DNA of 62,057 nucleotides from Sphaerisporangium album (lineage in GTDB: Bacteria; Actinomycetota; Actinomycetes; Streptosporangiales; Streptosporangiaceae). This document shows positions 42,703 to 51,519 of this stretch, in pieces; position 1 is the first letter of the stretch; the number at the start of each line of letters is the position of its first letter. The notes below the pieces were generated by a model. The model saw only the letters and a program-made list of their open reading frames with translations, searched no databases and was not told the origin of the DNA. Location: contig NZ_QOIL01000001.1 of NCBI RefSeq assembly GCF_003323745.1, forward strand, positions 552,783-614,839. The letters run 5' to 3'. The position numbers and the translations under genes were made by a program.

Positions 42703-44079
42703 CGGCGCCGTCATCGCCGTGGTGACCAGCGCCATGACGACCAGGGCGACGAACAGCCGGTCGCCGATCAGCCCGAGGGCGAGGCCCAGGTTCAGCACCA
42801 CCAGCTCGGTCAGGCCGCGGGCGTTGAGCAGCACGCCGAGGCCGGTGGAGTCGTGCCAGCTCAGCCCGGAGGACCGGGCCATCAGCATCGGCCCGGCGAG
42901 CTTGCCCAGCATCGCGACCACGATGACCAGCAGCGCGACGCCGACCAGCTCGGCGTCGAACCCGCTGCGCCACACGTCCATGCGCAGCCCGGTGCCCACG
43001 AAGAAGAACGGCAGCAACAGCGTGCCCGCGACCATGTCGATCTGGCCGGTGAGCCGGGTGAGGAGCCCGGCCGGGCAGCACAGGCCGTAGAGGAAGGCGC
43101 CGAAGATCGCGTGGATGCCGATCGCCGAGGTCGCCGCCGCCGACAGCAGCAGCCCCGCCAGCAGCACCAGCAGCCGCAACGGCTCGCCGCGTCCTTCCAG
43201 GGCGGTGAAGATCCGCTCCAGCCAGGGACGTCCGAGCCAGACCATGGCGACGCCGTACACGATCACGAGCAGGACGGTGAGCACGGCGCGGGCGGGGGTG
43301 TCGCGGCCCGCGATCGCGGTCATGGCCGCGATCAGGCACCACGCGACCACGTCGGCGATCGCGGCGCACAGCATGCTCAGCCGGCCGAGCATCGAGCGGA
43401 GCATGTCCCGCTCGGCCAGGATGCGGGCCAGCACGGGGAACGCGGTGATCGACAGCGCGGAGCCGAGGAACATCGCGAACACCACCGGGTCGGCCCGCGG
43501 CCCCGCCCAGTCCCGGTACAGCAGGATCGCCAGCAGCGCGCCGCCGAGGAAGGGGCCCGCCACCCCGGCGTGCGCGATCGCCATGGCGATCCGTCCCTGC
43601 CCCCTGAGCGAGGTCTGGCGAGACTCCTGGCCGACGACGAACATCAGCGCGATCAGCCCGAGGTCGGCCAGGCCCTGGAGGACGGGCCGCAGCTCGGGCG
43701 CGAAGAGCCAGCCGACGGCCTCGGGGGCGAGCGCGCCGAGCACCGACGGGCCCAGGCAGATGCCCGCGAAGATCTCGCCGACGACGGGGGGCTGTCCCAG
43801 GCGGCGGGCGAGCCGTCCGAAGACCTTCGCGGCCAGGATCACCATGGCGATCGAGACGAACAGCTGCACGGTGTGGTCGATCGGCGCCGTCCCGATCGCC
43901 GGCGTCGTCCCGCCCCGCCCGGACGCGCCGCTCACCGCGACCAGCAGCCCGAGCGCGATCACGGCCGGCACCACCGCGGTGAGCACGTAGACGAGGGTGG
44001 TGAACCCGCGGCGCGGGGGCGCGGCCGGCTCGGGCGAGCGGGGGCCGGCGTCCACGGCCCCCGTGGACAGGTGGCTCAT
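42643..44079 (-). CDS. Cation/proton antiporter (CPA2 family)
   Basis: A 478-residue membrane protein with about 12-13 segments; QPPVVGEIFAGICLGPSVLG and ILAERDMLRS are typical of the KefB/NapA-like CPA2 family, with acidic residues in the membrane core (IADVVAWCL). It lacks C-terminal TrkA-type regulatory domains. ATG 44079 shares a base with the ligase stop (TGATG), so it is the third gene of the dehydrogenase-ligase operon. This coupling ties ion or proton exchange to the biosynthetic locus. Confidence 0.85.
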   Translation of the reverse strand: MSHLSTGAVDAGPRSPEPAAPPRRGFTTLVYVLTAVVPAVIALGLLVAVSGASGRGGTTPAIGTAPIDHTVQLFVSIAMVILAAKVFGRLARRLGQPPVVGEIFAGICLGPSVLGALAPEAVGWLFAPELRPVLQGLADLGLIALMFVVGQESRQTSLRGQGRIAMAIAHAGVAGPFLGGALLAILLYRDWAGPRADPVVFAMFLGSALSITAFPVLARILAERDMLRSMLGRLSMLCAAIADVVAWCLIAAMTAIAGRDTPARAVLTVLLVIVYGVAMVWLGRPWLERIFTALEGRGEPLRLLVLLAGLLLSAAATSAIGIHAIFGAFLYGLCCPAGLLTRLTGQIDMVAGTLLLPFFFVGTGLRMDVWRSGFDAELVGVALLVIVVAMLGKLAGPMLMARSSGLSWHDSTGLGVLLNARGLTELVVLNLGLALGLIGDRLFVALVVMALVTTAMTAPLLGLLDRLRARRHGHARRL

Positions 44080-45551
44080 CAGGCCTCCACCAGGAGCCGG
44101 CGGTGCACCTTGCCGGTCGGCGTGCGCGGCAGCGCGGCGACGTGCCGGACGGCGTCCACGATCATGTGGCGGGGCAGCGACGCCGCGCAGTGCCGCTTGA
44201 CCTCCAGCAGGTCCGGGCCCCGGTCCCCGGCCGGGACCAGGTAGGCGACCAGCCGGGCGTCGATGCCGCTCCCGGTGACGACGACGGCCGCGTCGCTCAC
44301 GGCGGGATGCCCCTGGAGCACCGCCTCGATCTCGCCGATCTCCACGCGGTGCCCGCGGATCTTGACCTGGCCGTCCCGCCTGCCGAGGAACACGTATTCG
44401 CCGTCCTCCTGCAGCACGACCCGGTCGCCGGTGGCGTACGGGCCGTCCTGCGGCGGGTGGCCCCAGTAGCCCAGCATCACCGTGGGCCCGTCGACGACCA
44501 GCTCGCCCTCCTCCCCGGGCGCGGCCGGGGATCCGTCCTCGCGGACGGCCCAGACGCGGTCGCCCGAGCAGGCGCGCCCGATCGGGACGGGGGAGACGCG
44601 GCCCGGGTCCAGCGCGACGACCTCGTGGAAGGTGCACACGTTGGTCTCGGTGGGACCGTACAGGTTGAGGAAGCGCACCCCGGGCAGGTGGTCGCGTAGG
44701 CGGCGCAGGTGCGTCACCGGGTAGGGCTCGCCGGCGAACAGCAGCGCCCGCAGGTCCTCGGGACGCGCGTCGAGCAGGCCGCCGTCACGGGCCATGAGGA
44801 TCAGCGCCGAGGGCACCGAGTACCACACCGTGATGCGCCGCCCGACGAGGAAGTCGACCAGCAGGCGCGGCGCGTACGCCGTCTCCTGGGGGATGAGGTG
44901 CACCGACGCCCCGGCGGTGAAGGCCACGTACAGGTCCAGGACGGACAGGTCGAAGTGGAACGGGGCGTGGTTGGCGAACCGGTCGGACGCGGTCGCGTCC
45001 AGTTCTGCCGCCGCCCAGCCCACGAAGGCGAGCGCGTTGCGATGTGACAGGCACACCCCTTTGGGTACGCCGGTGGAACCTGAGGTGTAAAGGATGTACG
45101 CGAGGTCGTCGGGGGTTGCGTCGAGTCCGGAACCGGGCCCGGCGGCGGCGTCCGCGGCGTCCGCGGCCTCGCCTCGGGGGTCCTCGGTCAGGCAGGGGAC
45201 GTCCACCCCGGCGGACTCCAGCGTCCGCCGCCGCGGCCCGGTGGTGACCACGACGCGCGGCGCGCAGTCCGTGACCAGGTGGACGGCCCGCTCGGCGGGG
45301 CTGAGCGGGTCGACGGGGACGTACGCGGCGCCGAGCCGCAGCACCGCCTGCATGGCGACCACCGCGCGGGCGGACTTGTCCAGCCACAGCGCCACGCGGT
45401 CCCCCCGCCGCACCCCCAGAGCGGCCAGCGCCCGCGCGACCCGGTCGGCCCCGGCGTCCAACTCGCCGTAGGTCAGGGTCGCGTCGGGCGCGACGACGGC
45501 GGGCGCCAGGGGAGTGCGGCGCGCGCTGTCGCGCACCAGCTCGTGCAGCAT
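44079..45551 (-). CDS. Prolyl-AMP ligase-type stand-alone adenylation enzyme
   Basis: A 490-residue ANL enzyme with AYILYTSGSTGVPKGVCLSH (A3), NLYGPTETNVCTFHEV (A5), YATGDRV (A7), RRDGQVKIRGHRVEIGEI (A8) and TGKVHRRLL with the A10 lysine. HRNALAFVGWAA, NHAPFHFDLSVLD and WYSVPSALILM are the stretches shared by proline-activating enzymes of pyrrole pathways (PltF, PigI, RedM types). It should load L-proline onto the carrier protein encoded by 46955-47209. Its start overlaps the dehydrogenase stop (TGATG). Confidence 0.88.
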   Translation of the reverse strand: MLHELVRDSARRTPLAPAVVAPDATLTYGELDAGADRVARALAALGVRRGDRVALWLDKSARAVVAMQAVLRLGAAYVPVDPLSPAERAVHLVTDCAPRVVVTTGPRRRTLESAGVDVPCLTEDPRGEAADAADAAAGPGSGLDATPDDLAYILYTSGSTGVPKGVCLSHRNALAFVGWAAAELDATASDRFANHAPFHFDLSVLDLYVAFTAGASVHLIPQETAYAPRLLVDFLVGRRITVWYSVPSALILMARDGGLLDARPEDLRALLFAGEPYPVTHLRRLRDHLPGVRFLNLYGPTETNVCTFHEVVALDPGRVSPVPIGRACSGDRVWAVREDGSPAAPGEEGELVVDGPTVMLGYWGHPPQDGPYATGDRVVLQEDGEYVFLGRRDGQVKIRGHRVEIGEIEAVLQGHPAVSDAAVVVTGSGIDARLVAYLVPAGDRGPDLLEVKRHCAASLPRHMIVDAVRHVAALPRTPTGKVHRRLLVEA

Positions 45552-46678
45552 CACAGTCCCAGCTCCTTGGCGATCTGTTCGAGTTGGATCTCCGACGTCC
45601 CGGAGAACACGGTCGCCGGGAGCGCGTCCCTGAGCTCGCGCTCGATCCCGCCGCCCGCGCGGACCCCGGCCCCGGCGAAGATCTGCATCGCGTCCAGCCC
45701 CGCCTGGACCGCGCCCTCGCTGACGGCGAGCTTGGCCATCGCGATGTCCAGCACGGCGTGCTCGCCCCGGTCGAGCCGCCAGCACGCCTGCCAGAGCAGC
45801 AGCCGCGCGGCCTCCAGGCGCAGCCGCAGCCGCGCGATCCGGTGGGAGACCGCCTGGTTGCCGCCGATACGGCGGCCGAACTGGCGGCGCTCCGCGGCGT
45901 GCGCGACGCAGCGCTCCAGCAGGCGCTCGGTCCGCCCGAGGTAGGCGGCGAACAGGCAGGTGCGCTCCCAGCGCATCGAGGACTGGAAGATCGCCGCGCC
46001 CTGCCCCTCCCGGCCGAGGCGGTTCGCGGCCGGGACGCGGCAGCCGTCCAGCCACACCATCGCCGCCGGGCAGCTGTCCAGCCCGACCTTGGCGAACGGC
46101 TCGCCCACAGTAAGCCCGGGGGTGTCACGGCGGACGGCGAACGCGCTCAGCCCGAGGTGGCCGAACGCGGGGTCGGTCGAGGCGTAGACGGTGAACACGT
46201 CGGCGACGGGGGCGTTGCTCACGAAGGACTTGGCCCCCGTGATCACGTAGTCGCCGCCGTCCCGCACCGCCCGCGTGGTGATCGCGGTGACGTCGGAGCC
46301 GGCGTCCTCCTCGGTGATCGCGTTGGCGCCGATCAGCTCGCCCGAGCACAGGCCGGGCAGCGTCCGTTCCCGCAGCTCCGGGGCGCCGTGCTCGGCGACG
46401 GGCATCGCGCAGGCGAACAGGTGCGCCATCGTCGCGAACACCAGGCCCATGTCCGGGCAGCCCCGGCCGAACGCCTCGACGGTGCGCGCCGTGTCCAGGA
46501 AGCCGAGCCCTCCTCCGCCGTGCGCGGCCGGGACCGAGAGGCCGGTCAGCCCGAGCCCGGCGCACCGCTCCCAGTCCTCGCGGGAAAAGAATCCCTCTTT
46601 CACGTCGGGCCATGTGCGCGTCTCGTTCCAGACCAGCTCGTAGCGCTCCCGCTGTCCGGAATCCCAGGAGAAATCCAC
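45551..46678 (-). CDS. Prolyl-carrier-protein dehydrogenase (acyl-CoA dehydrogenase family)
   Basis: A 375-residue flavoprotein of the acyl-CoA dehydrogenase fold with AITEEDAGSDVTAITT, VSNAPVADVFTVYA, MRWERTCLFAAYLG, RRQFGRRIGGNQAVSHRIAR and FSGTSEIQLEQIAK. Together with the adjacent proline ligase this identifies the PltE/PigA/RedW group, which oxidises prolyl-S-carrier to pyrrolyl-S-carrier. The start is GTG 46678; a TAAGCT -10 (46691-46686) would start transcription at about the GTG, giving a leaderless message. It is the first gene of the leftward operon. Confidence 0.88.
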   Translation of the reverse strand: MDFSWDSGQRERYELVWNETRTWPDVKEGFFSREDWERCAGLGLTGLSVPAAHGGGGLGFLDTARTVEAFGRGCPDMGLVFATMAHLFACAMPVAEHGAPELRERTLPGLCSGELIGANAITEEDAGSDVTAITTRAVRDGGDYVITGAKSFVSNAPVADVFTVYASTDPAFGHLGLSAFAVRRDTPGLTVGEPFAKVGLDSCPAAMVWLDGCRVPAANRLGREGQGAAIFQSSMRWERTCLFAAYLGRTERLLERCVAHAAERRQFGRRIGGNQAVSHRIARLRLRLEAARLLLWQACWRLDRGEHAVLDIAMAKLAVSEGAVQAGLDAMQIFAGAGVRAGGGIERELRDALPATVFSGTSEIQLEQIAKELGL

Positions 46679-46685
46679 GTCCGGA

Positions 46686-46905
46686 AGCTTAGGATCGGCC
46701 CGTTTCCGCTGTCCTCATCATTCCTGGGGAAGACGCGCCCCGCCGTTGTGCCCGGGGCCGGGGGGAAATGCCGTCCTGCGGAGGTGGCCCCCCTCATTTG
46801 TGCCCCCTCATAAAGTACGGGCGGTCGTCGCGGGTGGTGGCCGTCCGGCGGGGCCGAAGTTCAGCATTTGTCATGAGGACAGCGCTGACCGGGGCTTCGT
46901 AGTCT
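46686..46905. promoter_or_regulatory. Matched divergent promoters of the pyrrole locus
   Basis: ATGAGGACAGCG occurs on the plus strand at 46873-46884 and, as its exact complement, at 46707-46718. On each strand the box is followed by exactly 15 bases and a TANNNT hexamer: TAGTCT at 46900-46905 towards the carrier gene, and TAAGCT at 46691-46686 towards the dehydrogenase. The shared architecture implies one activator or alternative sigma factor for both transcripts. Confidence 0.65.
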
Positions 46906-46954
46906 CATGCCGGTGACCGTCCCGGTGGGTCACTTGTGAGACGGGAGTTGGTGA

Positions 46955-47209
46955 ATGGACGAGTCGGAGGTCGCCGACGTACTCCGGAAGTATCTGACCG
47001 AGCGAATCCTCGACGCGACGGATGTCGCCATAGAGCCGGACACTCCGTTACTCGAATGGGGCATTCTCAATTCGCTCACCACCACGCGGCTCGTGGGTTT
47101 CGTCAGGGAGCATTTCGGAATCGAGATCCCCACCGAGGAAATGGTGGGCCAGAACTTCAAGGACCTGCGCAGCATCGGCAGGCTCGTCGCGGGCCTCGGC
47201 GCCGCGTGA
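46955..47209 (+). CDS. Stand-alone peptidyl/acyl carrier protein
   Basis: An 84-residue carrier protein. The phosphopantetheine Ser is Ser40 in EWGILNSLTTTRLV (an NSL form of the usual DSL motif), in a four-helix acidic frame. It is the first gene of the rightward transcript, divergent from the dehydrogenase and ligase, and should carry proline, pyrrole-2-carboxyl and probably the halogenated pyrrole as thioesters. Confidence 0.88.
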   Translation: MDESEVADVLRKYLTERILDATDVAIEPDTPLLEWGILNSLTTTRLVGFVREHFGIEIPTEEMVGQNFKDLRSIGRLVAGLGAA

Positions 47210-47257
47210 CCCTGCCCGGGTGTGCCCGCGGGCGTCTCAACGAGGGGAAGACCAATC

Positions 47258-48601
47258 ATGTCCGGTGCTGACTTCGACGTGGCCGTGATCGGGGGCGGTC
47301 CGGCGGGATCGACCGTCGCCTCCTACCTGGCGCAGGCGGGCCTGTCCTGCGCGGTGTTCGAGAGTTCGCTCTTCCCTCGGGAGCACGTGGGCGAGTCGCT
47401 GATCCCCGCGACGACTCCGGTGCTGTCGGACATCGGCGCGCTGGAGAAGGTCGAGGCGGCCGGGTTCCCCAAGAAGTACGGCGCGGCGTGGACCTCGGCC
47501 GCCGAGGCGAAGATCCCCACCCTGGGCTTCGAGCTCTCGCACGGCTTCCGGGCCGCCGAGATCGAGTTCAACGAGCGCGACCAGGCCGGCGTCTCGCAGG
47601 ATTACACCTACCACGTCGACCGTGGCCTGTTCGACCTGCTGCTCCTGCAGCACGCCGAGACGCGGGGGGCCAAGGTGTACGAGGGCATCCGCGTGCGGCG
47701 CGTCGACTTCGGCGAGCCCGAGCCGCAGGTGTTCTTCTCGATGGGCGGCCGGGAGATGGACGTGCGGGCGCGCATGGTCGTCGACGCCAGCGGGCGCAAC
47801 ACCTTCCTCGGCCGGCAGCTCAAGCTGAAGGTCTCCGACCCGGTCTTCAACCAGTACGCCGTCCACACCTGGTTCGACGGGCTCGACCGCACGGCCCTGG
47901 CGGTGAACAAGGAGCAGGCCGACTTCATCTTCATCCACTTCCTGCCCATCACCGACACCTGGGTGTGGCAGATCCCCATCACCGACACGGTCACCAGCGT
48001 CGGGGTGGTCACCCAGAAGAAGCACTTCAGCGACGCCGGCTCCGACTGGGAGACGTTCTTCTGGAAGTGCGTCGAAAGCCGCCCCGAGCTGGCCGAGGCG
48101 CTGCGCGCGAGCAGGCGGGTCCGGCCGTTCAAACCCGAGGGCGACTACAGCTACGCGATGCGGGAGATCTGCGGCGACGGCTGGCTGATGATCGGCGACG
48201 CGGCGCGCTTCGTCGACCCGATCTTCTCCAGCGGCGTCAGCGTCGCCATGAACGGGGCCAGGATCGCCTCCTACGACATCCTCGCCGCCGCCGAGAAGGG
48301 CGACTTCACCAAGCCCGCCTTCGCCGCGTACGAGGGCAAGCTCCGCAACGCCGTGAGCAACTGGTACGAGTTCATCTCCATCTACTACCGGCTGAACATC
48401 CTGTTCACGGCCTTCGTCGCGGACCCGAGATATCGCCTGGACGTCCTGAAGATGCTGCAGGGCGACGTCTACGACGGCGGTGAACCCGCCGCGCTGGTCA
48501 AGATGCGTGAGATCACCCGCCAGGTCGAGCAGAATCCCGACCACCTGTGGCACAAGCACCTCGGCACCCTGCGCGCCCCCAGCGCGGCCCCGCAGTTCTA
48601 G
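47258..48601 (+). CDS. FAD-dependent halogenase (pyrrole/phenol type)
   Basis: A 447-residue protein with the FAD-binding GGGPAGS (residues 12-18), FPREHVGESLIP, WVWQIP (235-240) as the WxWxIP motif of flavin halogenases, and GDAARFVDPIFSSGVS typical of PltA/Clo-hal-like enzymes. Lys in PKKYGAAW (71-78) is the likely hypohalite-binding residue. By context it chlorinates or brominates carrier-bound pyrrole-2-carboxyl. It requires reduced FAD from a reductase not encoded here. ATG 47258 follows GAGGGGAAG. Confidence 0.9.
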   Translation: MSGADFDVAVIGGGPAGSTVASYLAQAGLSCAVFESSLFPREHVGESLIPATTPVLSDIGALEKVEAAGFPKKYGAAWTSAAEAKIPTLGFELSHGFRAAEIEFNERDQAGVSQDYTYHVDRGLFDLLLLQHAETRGAKVYEGIRVRRVDFGEPEPQVFFSMGGREMDVRARMVVDASGRNTFLGRQLKLKVSDPVFNQYAVHTWFDGLDRTALAVNKEQADFIFIHFLPITDTWVWQIPITDTVTSVGVVTQKKHFSDAGSDWETFFWKCVESRPELAEALRASRRVRPFKPEGDYSYAMREICGDGWLMIGDAARFVDPIFSSGVSVAMNGARIASYDILAAAEKGDFTKPAFAAYEGKLRNAVSNWYEFISIYYRLNILFTAFVADPRYRLDVLKMLQGDVYDGGEPAALVKMREITRQVEQNPDHLWHKHLGTLRAPSAAPQF

Positions 48602-48616
48602 GACGGAAGGATCACG

Positions 48617-49978
48617 GTGAAGAAGTTCATCCTGACCGAGGACGAGCTCCCGCGGCAGTGGTACAACATCCTGCCCGACCTGCCCGCCCCGCTGCCGCCG
48701 TACCTGCACCCGGTGACCTACGAGCCGCTGCGGCCGGAGGACCTCGCGGCCCTGCTGCCGCAGGCCGTGATCGAGCAGGAGTTCTCGCCCGAGCGCTGGA
48801 TCGACATCCCCGAGCAGGTGCGCGACATCTACCGGATGTGGCGTCCCTCGCCGCTGTGCCGGGCCGACCGGCTGGAGAAGGCGCTGGACACCCCGGCGAA
48901 GATCTACTTCAAGTTCGAGGGCGTCTCCCCGGCTGGCTCGCACAAGCCGAACACCGCCATCCCGCAGGTGTACTACAACGCCAGGGAGGGCGTGCGGCGG
49001 GTGACGACCGAGACGGGCGCGGGCCAGTGGGGCTCGGCCCTGTCCTTCGCGGGCAGCCTGTTCGACGTCGCCGTCACCGTCTACATGGTGCGGGCGTCCT
49101 ACGAGCAGAAGCCCTACCGCCGCTCGCTCATGCACACCTGGGGCGCGGAGGTGTTCGCCTCGCCGAGCGAGCGCACCCAGGCGGGCCGCGACATCCTCGC
49201 CAAGGACGCCGAGTCGCCGGGCAGCCTCGGCATCGCCATCAGCGAGGCCGTCGAGGACGCGCTCGCCCACGACGACACCCGCTTCGCGCTCGGGTCGGCG
49301 ATGAACCACGTCGTGCTGCACCAGACCGTCATCGGCCTGGAGGCCCGGCGCCAGTTCGAGCTGGCCGGCGACTACCCCGACGTCGTGATCGGCTGCGTCG
49401 GCGGCGGCTCCAACTTCTCGGGCCTGGCGTTCCCGTTCATGGCCGACCGGCTGTCCGGGGAGCGTCCCGGCACCCGGTTCGTGGCCGCCGAGCCGACGGC
49501 CTGCCCGACCCTCACCCGCGGCGCCTACGCCTACGACTACCCCGACGCGGCCGGGCTCGGCCCGCTGCTGCCCATGCGCACGGTCGGCCACGGCTTCATG
49601 CCCGCGCCGATCCACGCCGGTGGGCTGCGCTTCCACGGCGACGCCCCGACGATGTGCGCGCTGCACGACAAGGGGTACATCGAGGCGCGCGCCTACGAGC
49701 AGACCGAGGTGTTCGCCGAGGCCGTGCGGTTCGCCCGCCACGAGGGCTTCGTCATCGCCCCGGAGTCCGCGCACGCCCTGCGCGGCGCCGTCCAGGAGGC
49801 GCTGGCCGCCAAGGAGACGGGGGAGGAGCGCACGATCCTGTTCGGCCTGTCCGGGCACGGGCACTTCGACCTCGCCGCCTACGACTCCTACCTGGCGGGG
49901 AAGCTGGAGGACTACACGATCCCGCAGTCCCAGCTGGAGGCGGCGCTGAGCGAGCTGCCCAAGGCCGGGCGGCTCTGA
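48617..49978 (+). CDS. TrpB2-type tryptophan synthase beta-like PLP enzyme
   Basis: A 453-residue protein, the length of stand-alone TrpB2 rather than TrpB1 (about 400). The PLP lysine is in [12 protein letters not shown], the catalytic Glu in ETGAGQWG, and the phosphate loop is GCVGGGSNF. No trpA is adjacent, and the gene lies 15 bases after the halogenase. TrpB-family enzymes join an electron-rich ring to the aminoacrylate made from serine. A halogenated pyrrole or indole is a plausible nucleophile here. GTG 48617 follows GGAAGG. Confidence 0.88.
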   Translation: MKKFILTEDELPRQWYNILPDLPAPLPPYLHPVTYEPLRPEDLAALLPQAVIEQEFSPERWIDIPEQVRDIYRMWRPSPLCRADRLEKALDTPAKIYFKFEGVSPAGSHKPNTAIPQVYYNAREGVRRVTTETGAGQWGSALSFAGSLFDVAVTVYMVRASYEQKPYRRSLMHTWGAEVFASPSERTQAGRDILAKDAESPGSLGIAISEAVEDALAHDDTRFALGSAMNHVVLHQTVIGLEARRQFELAGDYPDVVIGCVGGGSNFSGLAFPFMADRLSGERPGTRFVAAEPTACPTLTRGAYAYDYPDAAGLGPLLPMRTVGHGFMPAPIHAGGLRFHGDAPTMCALHDKGYIEARAYEQTEVFAEAVRFARHEGFVIAPESAHALRGAVQEALAAKETGEERTILFGLSGHGHFDLAAYDSYLAGKLEDYTIPQSQLEAALSELPKAGRL

Positions 49979-49979
49979 C

Positions 49980-50963
49980 GTGGCGGGCGGCTGGATCGAC
50001 GTCCACCACCACGCCTACCACCCGCCGCTCGTCGCCGAGCTGCGGCGCCGCGGGGTGACGCACATGGCGCCGGGCGTCCCCCTGCCGGAGTGGACGGTCG
50101 CCGACTCGCTGCGGGTCATGGACGCGGGCGGCGTTCAGGCGGCGGTCCTGTCGATCCTGCTGCCCGACGCCGCGTACGGCCGGGGCGCGGCGTCGCTGGT
50201 CCGCCTCGCCAACGAGTGGACGGCCGGGACGGTGCGCGACCACCCCGGCAGGTTCGGCGCCCTCGCCGTCCTGCCCCTGCCGGACGTGGAGGCGAGCCTG
50301 GCCGAGATCGGCCACGCCCTGGACGTGCTCGGCATGGACGGCGTCGTGCTGCCCGCGAGCCTGGGCGACGGCCGGTACCTGGGCGACCCGGCCTTCGCCG
50401 AGGTCTTCGACGAGCTGGACCGGCGCCGGGCCGTGGTGTTCGTCCACCCGAACCCGAACTACCGGTGCTCGTGCGCGGGCGGCCCCGGGTTCGCGGCCGC
50501 AGTCCCGCCGCCGCTGGTCGACTTCGTGATGGACACCACGCGCGCGGTGGCGAACCTGATCTTCGGTGGCACGGTGGGACGCTGCCCTGGCGTCAGGTTC
50601 GTCCTCGCGCACGCGGGCGGCACCGTCCCGTACCTGGCCTGGCGGCTGGAGCTGGCCTCGACCTGGGTGCTTCCGGACGCCCGCGCGGACGTCGCCGGGG
50701 CGGTGCGCGCGTTCTACTACGAGACCGCGCAGGCCGCCTCGCCCGCGACGCTCGCCTGCCTGCGGGAGGTGACCGGCCGGGAGAACATCCTGTTCGGGAC
50801 GGACTACCCGTTCATGAAGGACGAGGTCGTCACGGCCACCCTGCGGCACCTGCGGGACGTCCCCGACGTGGATTTCACCGGCAACGCGCTCGCCCTCTTC
50901 CCCCGGCTGGCGGCGCGGCTCGGACGGCTGGGCACGGGAGCCGCGGATGCCGCGCGCCTTTGA
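49980..50963 (+). CDS. Amidohydrolase-family (ACMSD-like) metal enzyme
   Basis: A 327-residue TIM barrel with the N-terminal HxH-type ligand region DVHHHAYHPP, His in VFVHPNP and LAHAGG, and Asp in FGTDYPF; all metal positions of the ACMSD/decarboxylase-like amidohydrolases are present. Members remove carboxyl groups from aromatic or heteroaromatic acids. Here it could decarboxylate a halopyrrole-2-carboxylate to free a nucleophile for the TrpB2 enzyme, or hydrolyse an intermediate. GTG 49980 lies one base after the TrpB2 stop. Confidence 0.82.
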   Translation: MAGGWIDVHHHAYHPPLVAELRRRGVTHMAPGVPLPEWTVADSLRVMDAGGVQAAVLSILLPDAAYGRGAASLVRLANEWTAGTVRDHPGRFGALAVLPLPDVEASLAEIGHALDVLGMDGVVLPASLGDGRYLGDPAFAEVFDELDRRRAVVFVHPNPNYRCSCAGGPGFAAAVPPPLVDFVMDTTRAVANLIFGGTVGRCPGVRFVLAHAGGTVPYLAWRLELASTWVLPDARADVAGAVRAFYYETAQAASPATLACLREVTGRENILFGTDYPFMKDEVVTATLRHLRDVPDVDFTGNALALFPRLAARLGRLGTGAADAARL

Positions 50964-51369
50964 GGACTTCCGGATCGGCGACGTCTTCGACCTGGGCGCG
51001 CGCAAGGTCACCCACGAGGAGATCGTCCGGTTCGCGCGGGAGTACGACCCCCAGCCCCGCCACCTCGGCGGCGGCGACCTCATCGCCAGCGGCTGGCACG
51101 TGACCGCCATGTTCATGCGGCTCTACGCCGACGAGGTGCTGCGGCACGCCGACGCCGAGGTCTCGCCCGGCGTCGACGAGCTGCGGTGGCTCAGGCCCGT
51201 CCGGCCCGGGGACGTCCTCACCGGACGGGTGACCGTGCTCGGCGCGGCCGCCTCCCTGACCAGGCCGGACTGCGGCGTCCTGCAGCAGCGCGGCGAGTTC
51301 CTCGACCAGGAGGACCGGCCGGTCATGCGGGTCGTGCTCTACGGGCTGATGCGCCGGCGCGGGAGCTGA
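50947..51369 (+). CDS. MaoC-like hot-dog protein
   Basis: A 140-residue single hot-dog domain. FREYDPQPRH-type Asp and His (here REYDPQPRHLGG) correspond to the hydratase catalytic pair, and the GWHVTAMFMRLY helix follows. It overlaps the amidohydrolase by 17 bases and ends the rightward operon. In this setting the hot-dog could act as the thioesterase that releases the pyrrole acid, since no thioesterase gene is otherwise present; a hydratase role has no obvious substrate. Confidence 0.8.
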   Translation: MPRAFEDFRIGDVFDLGARKVTHEEIVRFAREYDPQPRHLGGGDLIASGWHVTAMFMRLYADEVLRHADAEVSPGVDELRWLRPVRPGDVLTGRVTVLGAAASLTRPDCGVLQQRGEFLDQEDRPVMRVVLYGLMRRRGS

Positions 51370-51519
51370 GCCCGTCCGCACCGGCGCGGGGCCGGACCCG
51401 TCCGCACCCGCCGGACCCGTCCGCACCCGCCGGACCCGCTCGCACCGGCGCGGGGCCGCACCCGCTCGCACCGCTGCGGGGCAGGACCCGCCGCCCACAC
51501 CGGCGGGGGCCGAGCCCGT
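51370..51519. repeat. Degenerate GC-rich tandem repeats after the MaoC gene
   Basis: The whole gap between the MaoC stop and the convergent MocR stop is filled with variants of CCGTCCGCACCGGCGCGGGG and CCGTCCGCACCCGCCGGAC (18-36-base periods). No gene. It may act as a structured transcription end for both operons. Confidence 0.6.

Noticed and set aside
47237..49864. 875-codon minus-strand frame across the halogenase and TrpB2 genes
   Set aside because: Shadow of two genes with visible catalytic motifs on the plus strand; composition is non-coding-like.
48617..49978. Assignment as the housekeeping tryptophan synthase beta subunit (trpB)
   Set aside because: No trpA or other trp genes adjoin it, the length and ETGAGQWG motif are TrpB2-like, and it is embedded in the halogenase operon.
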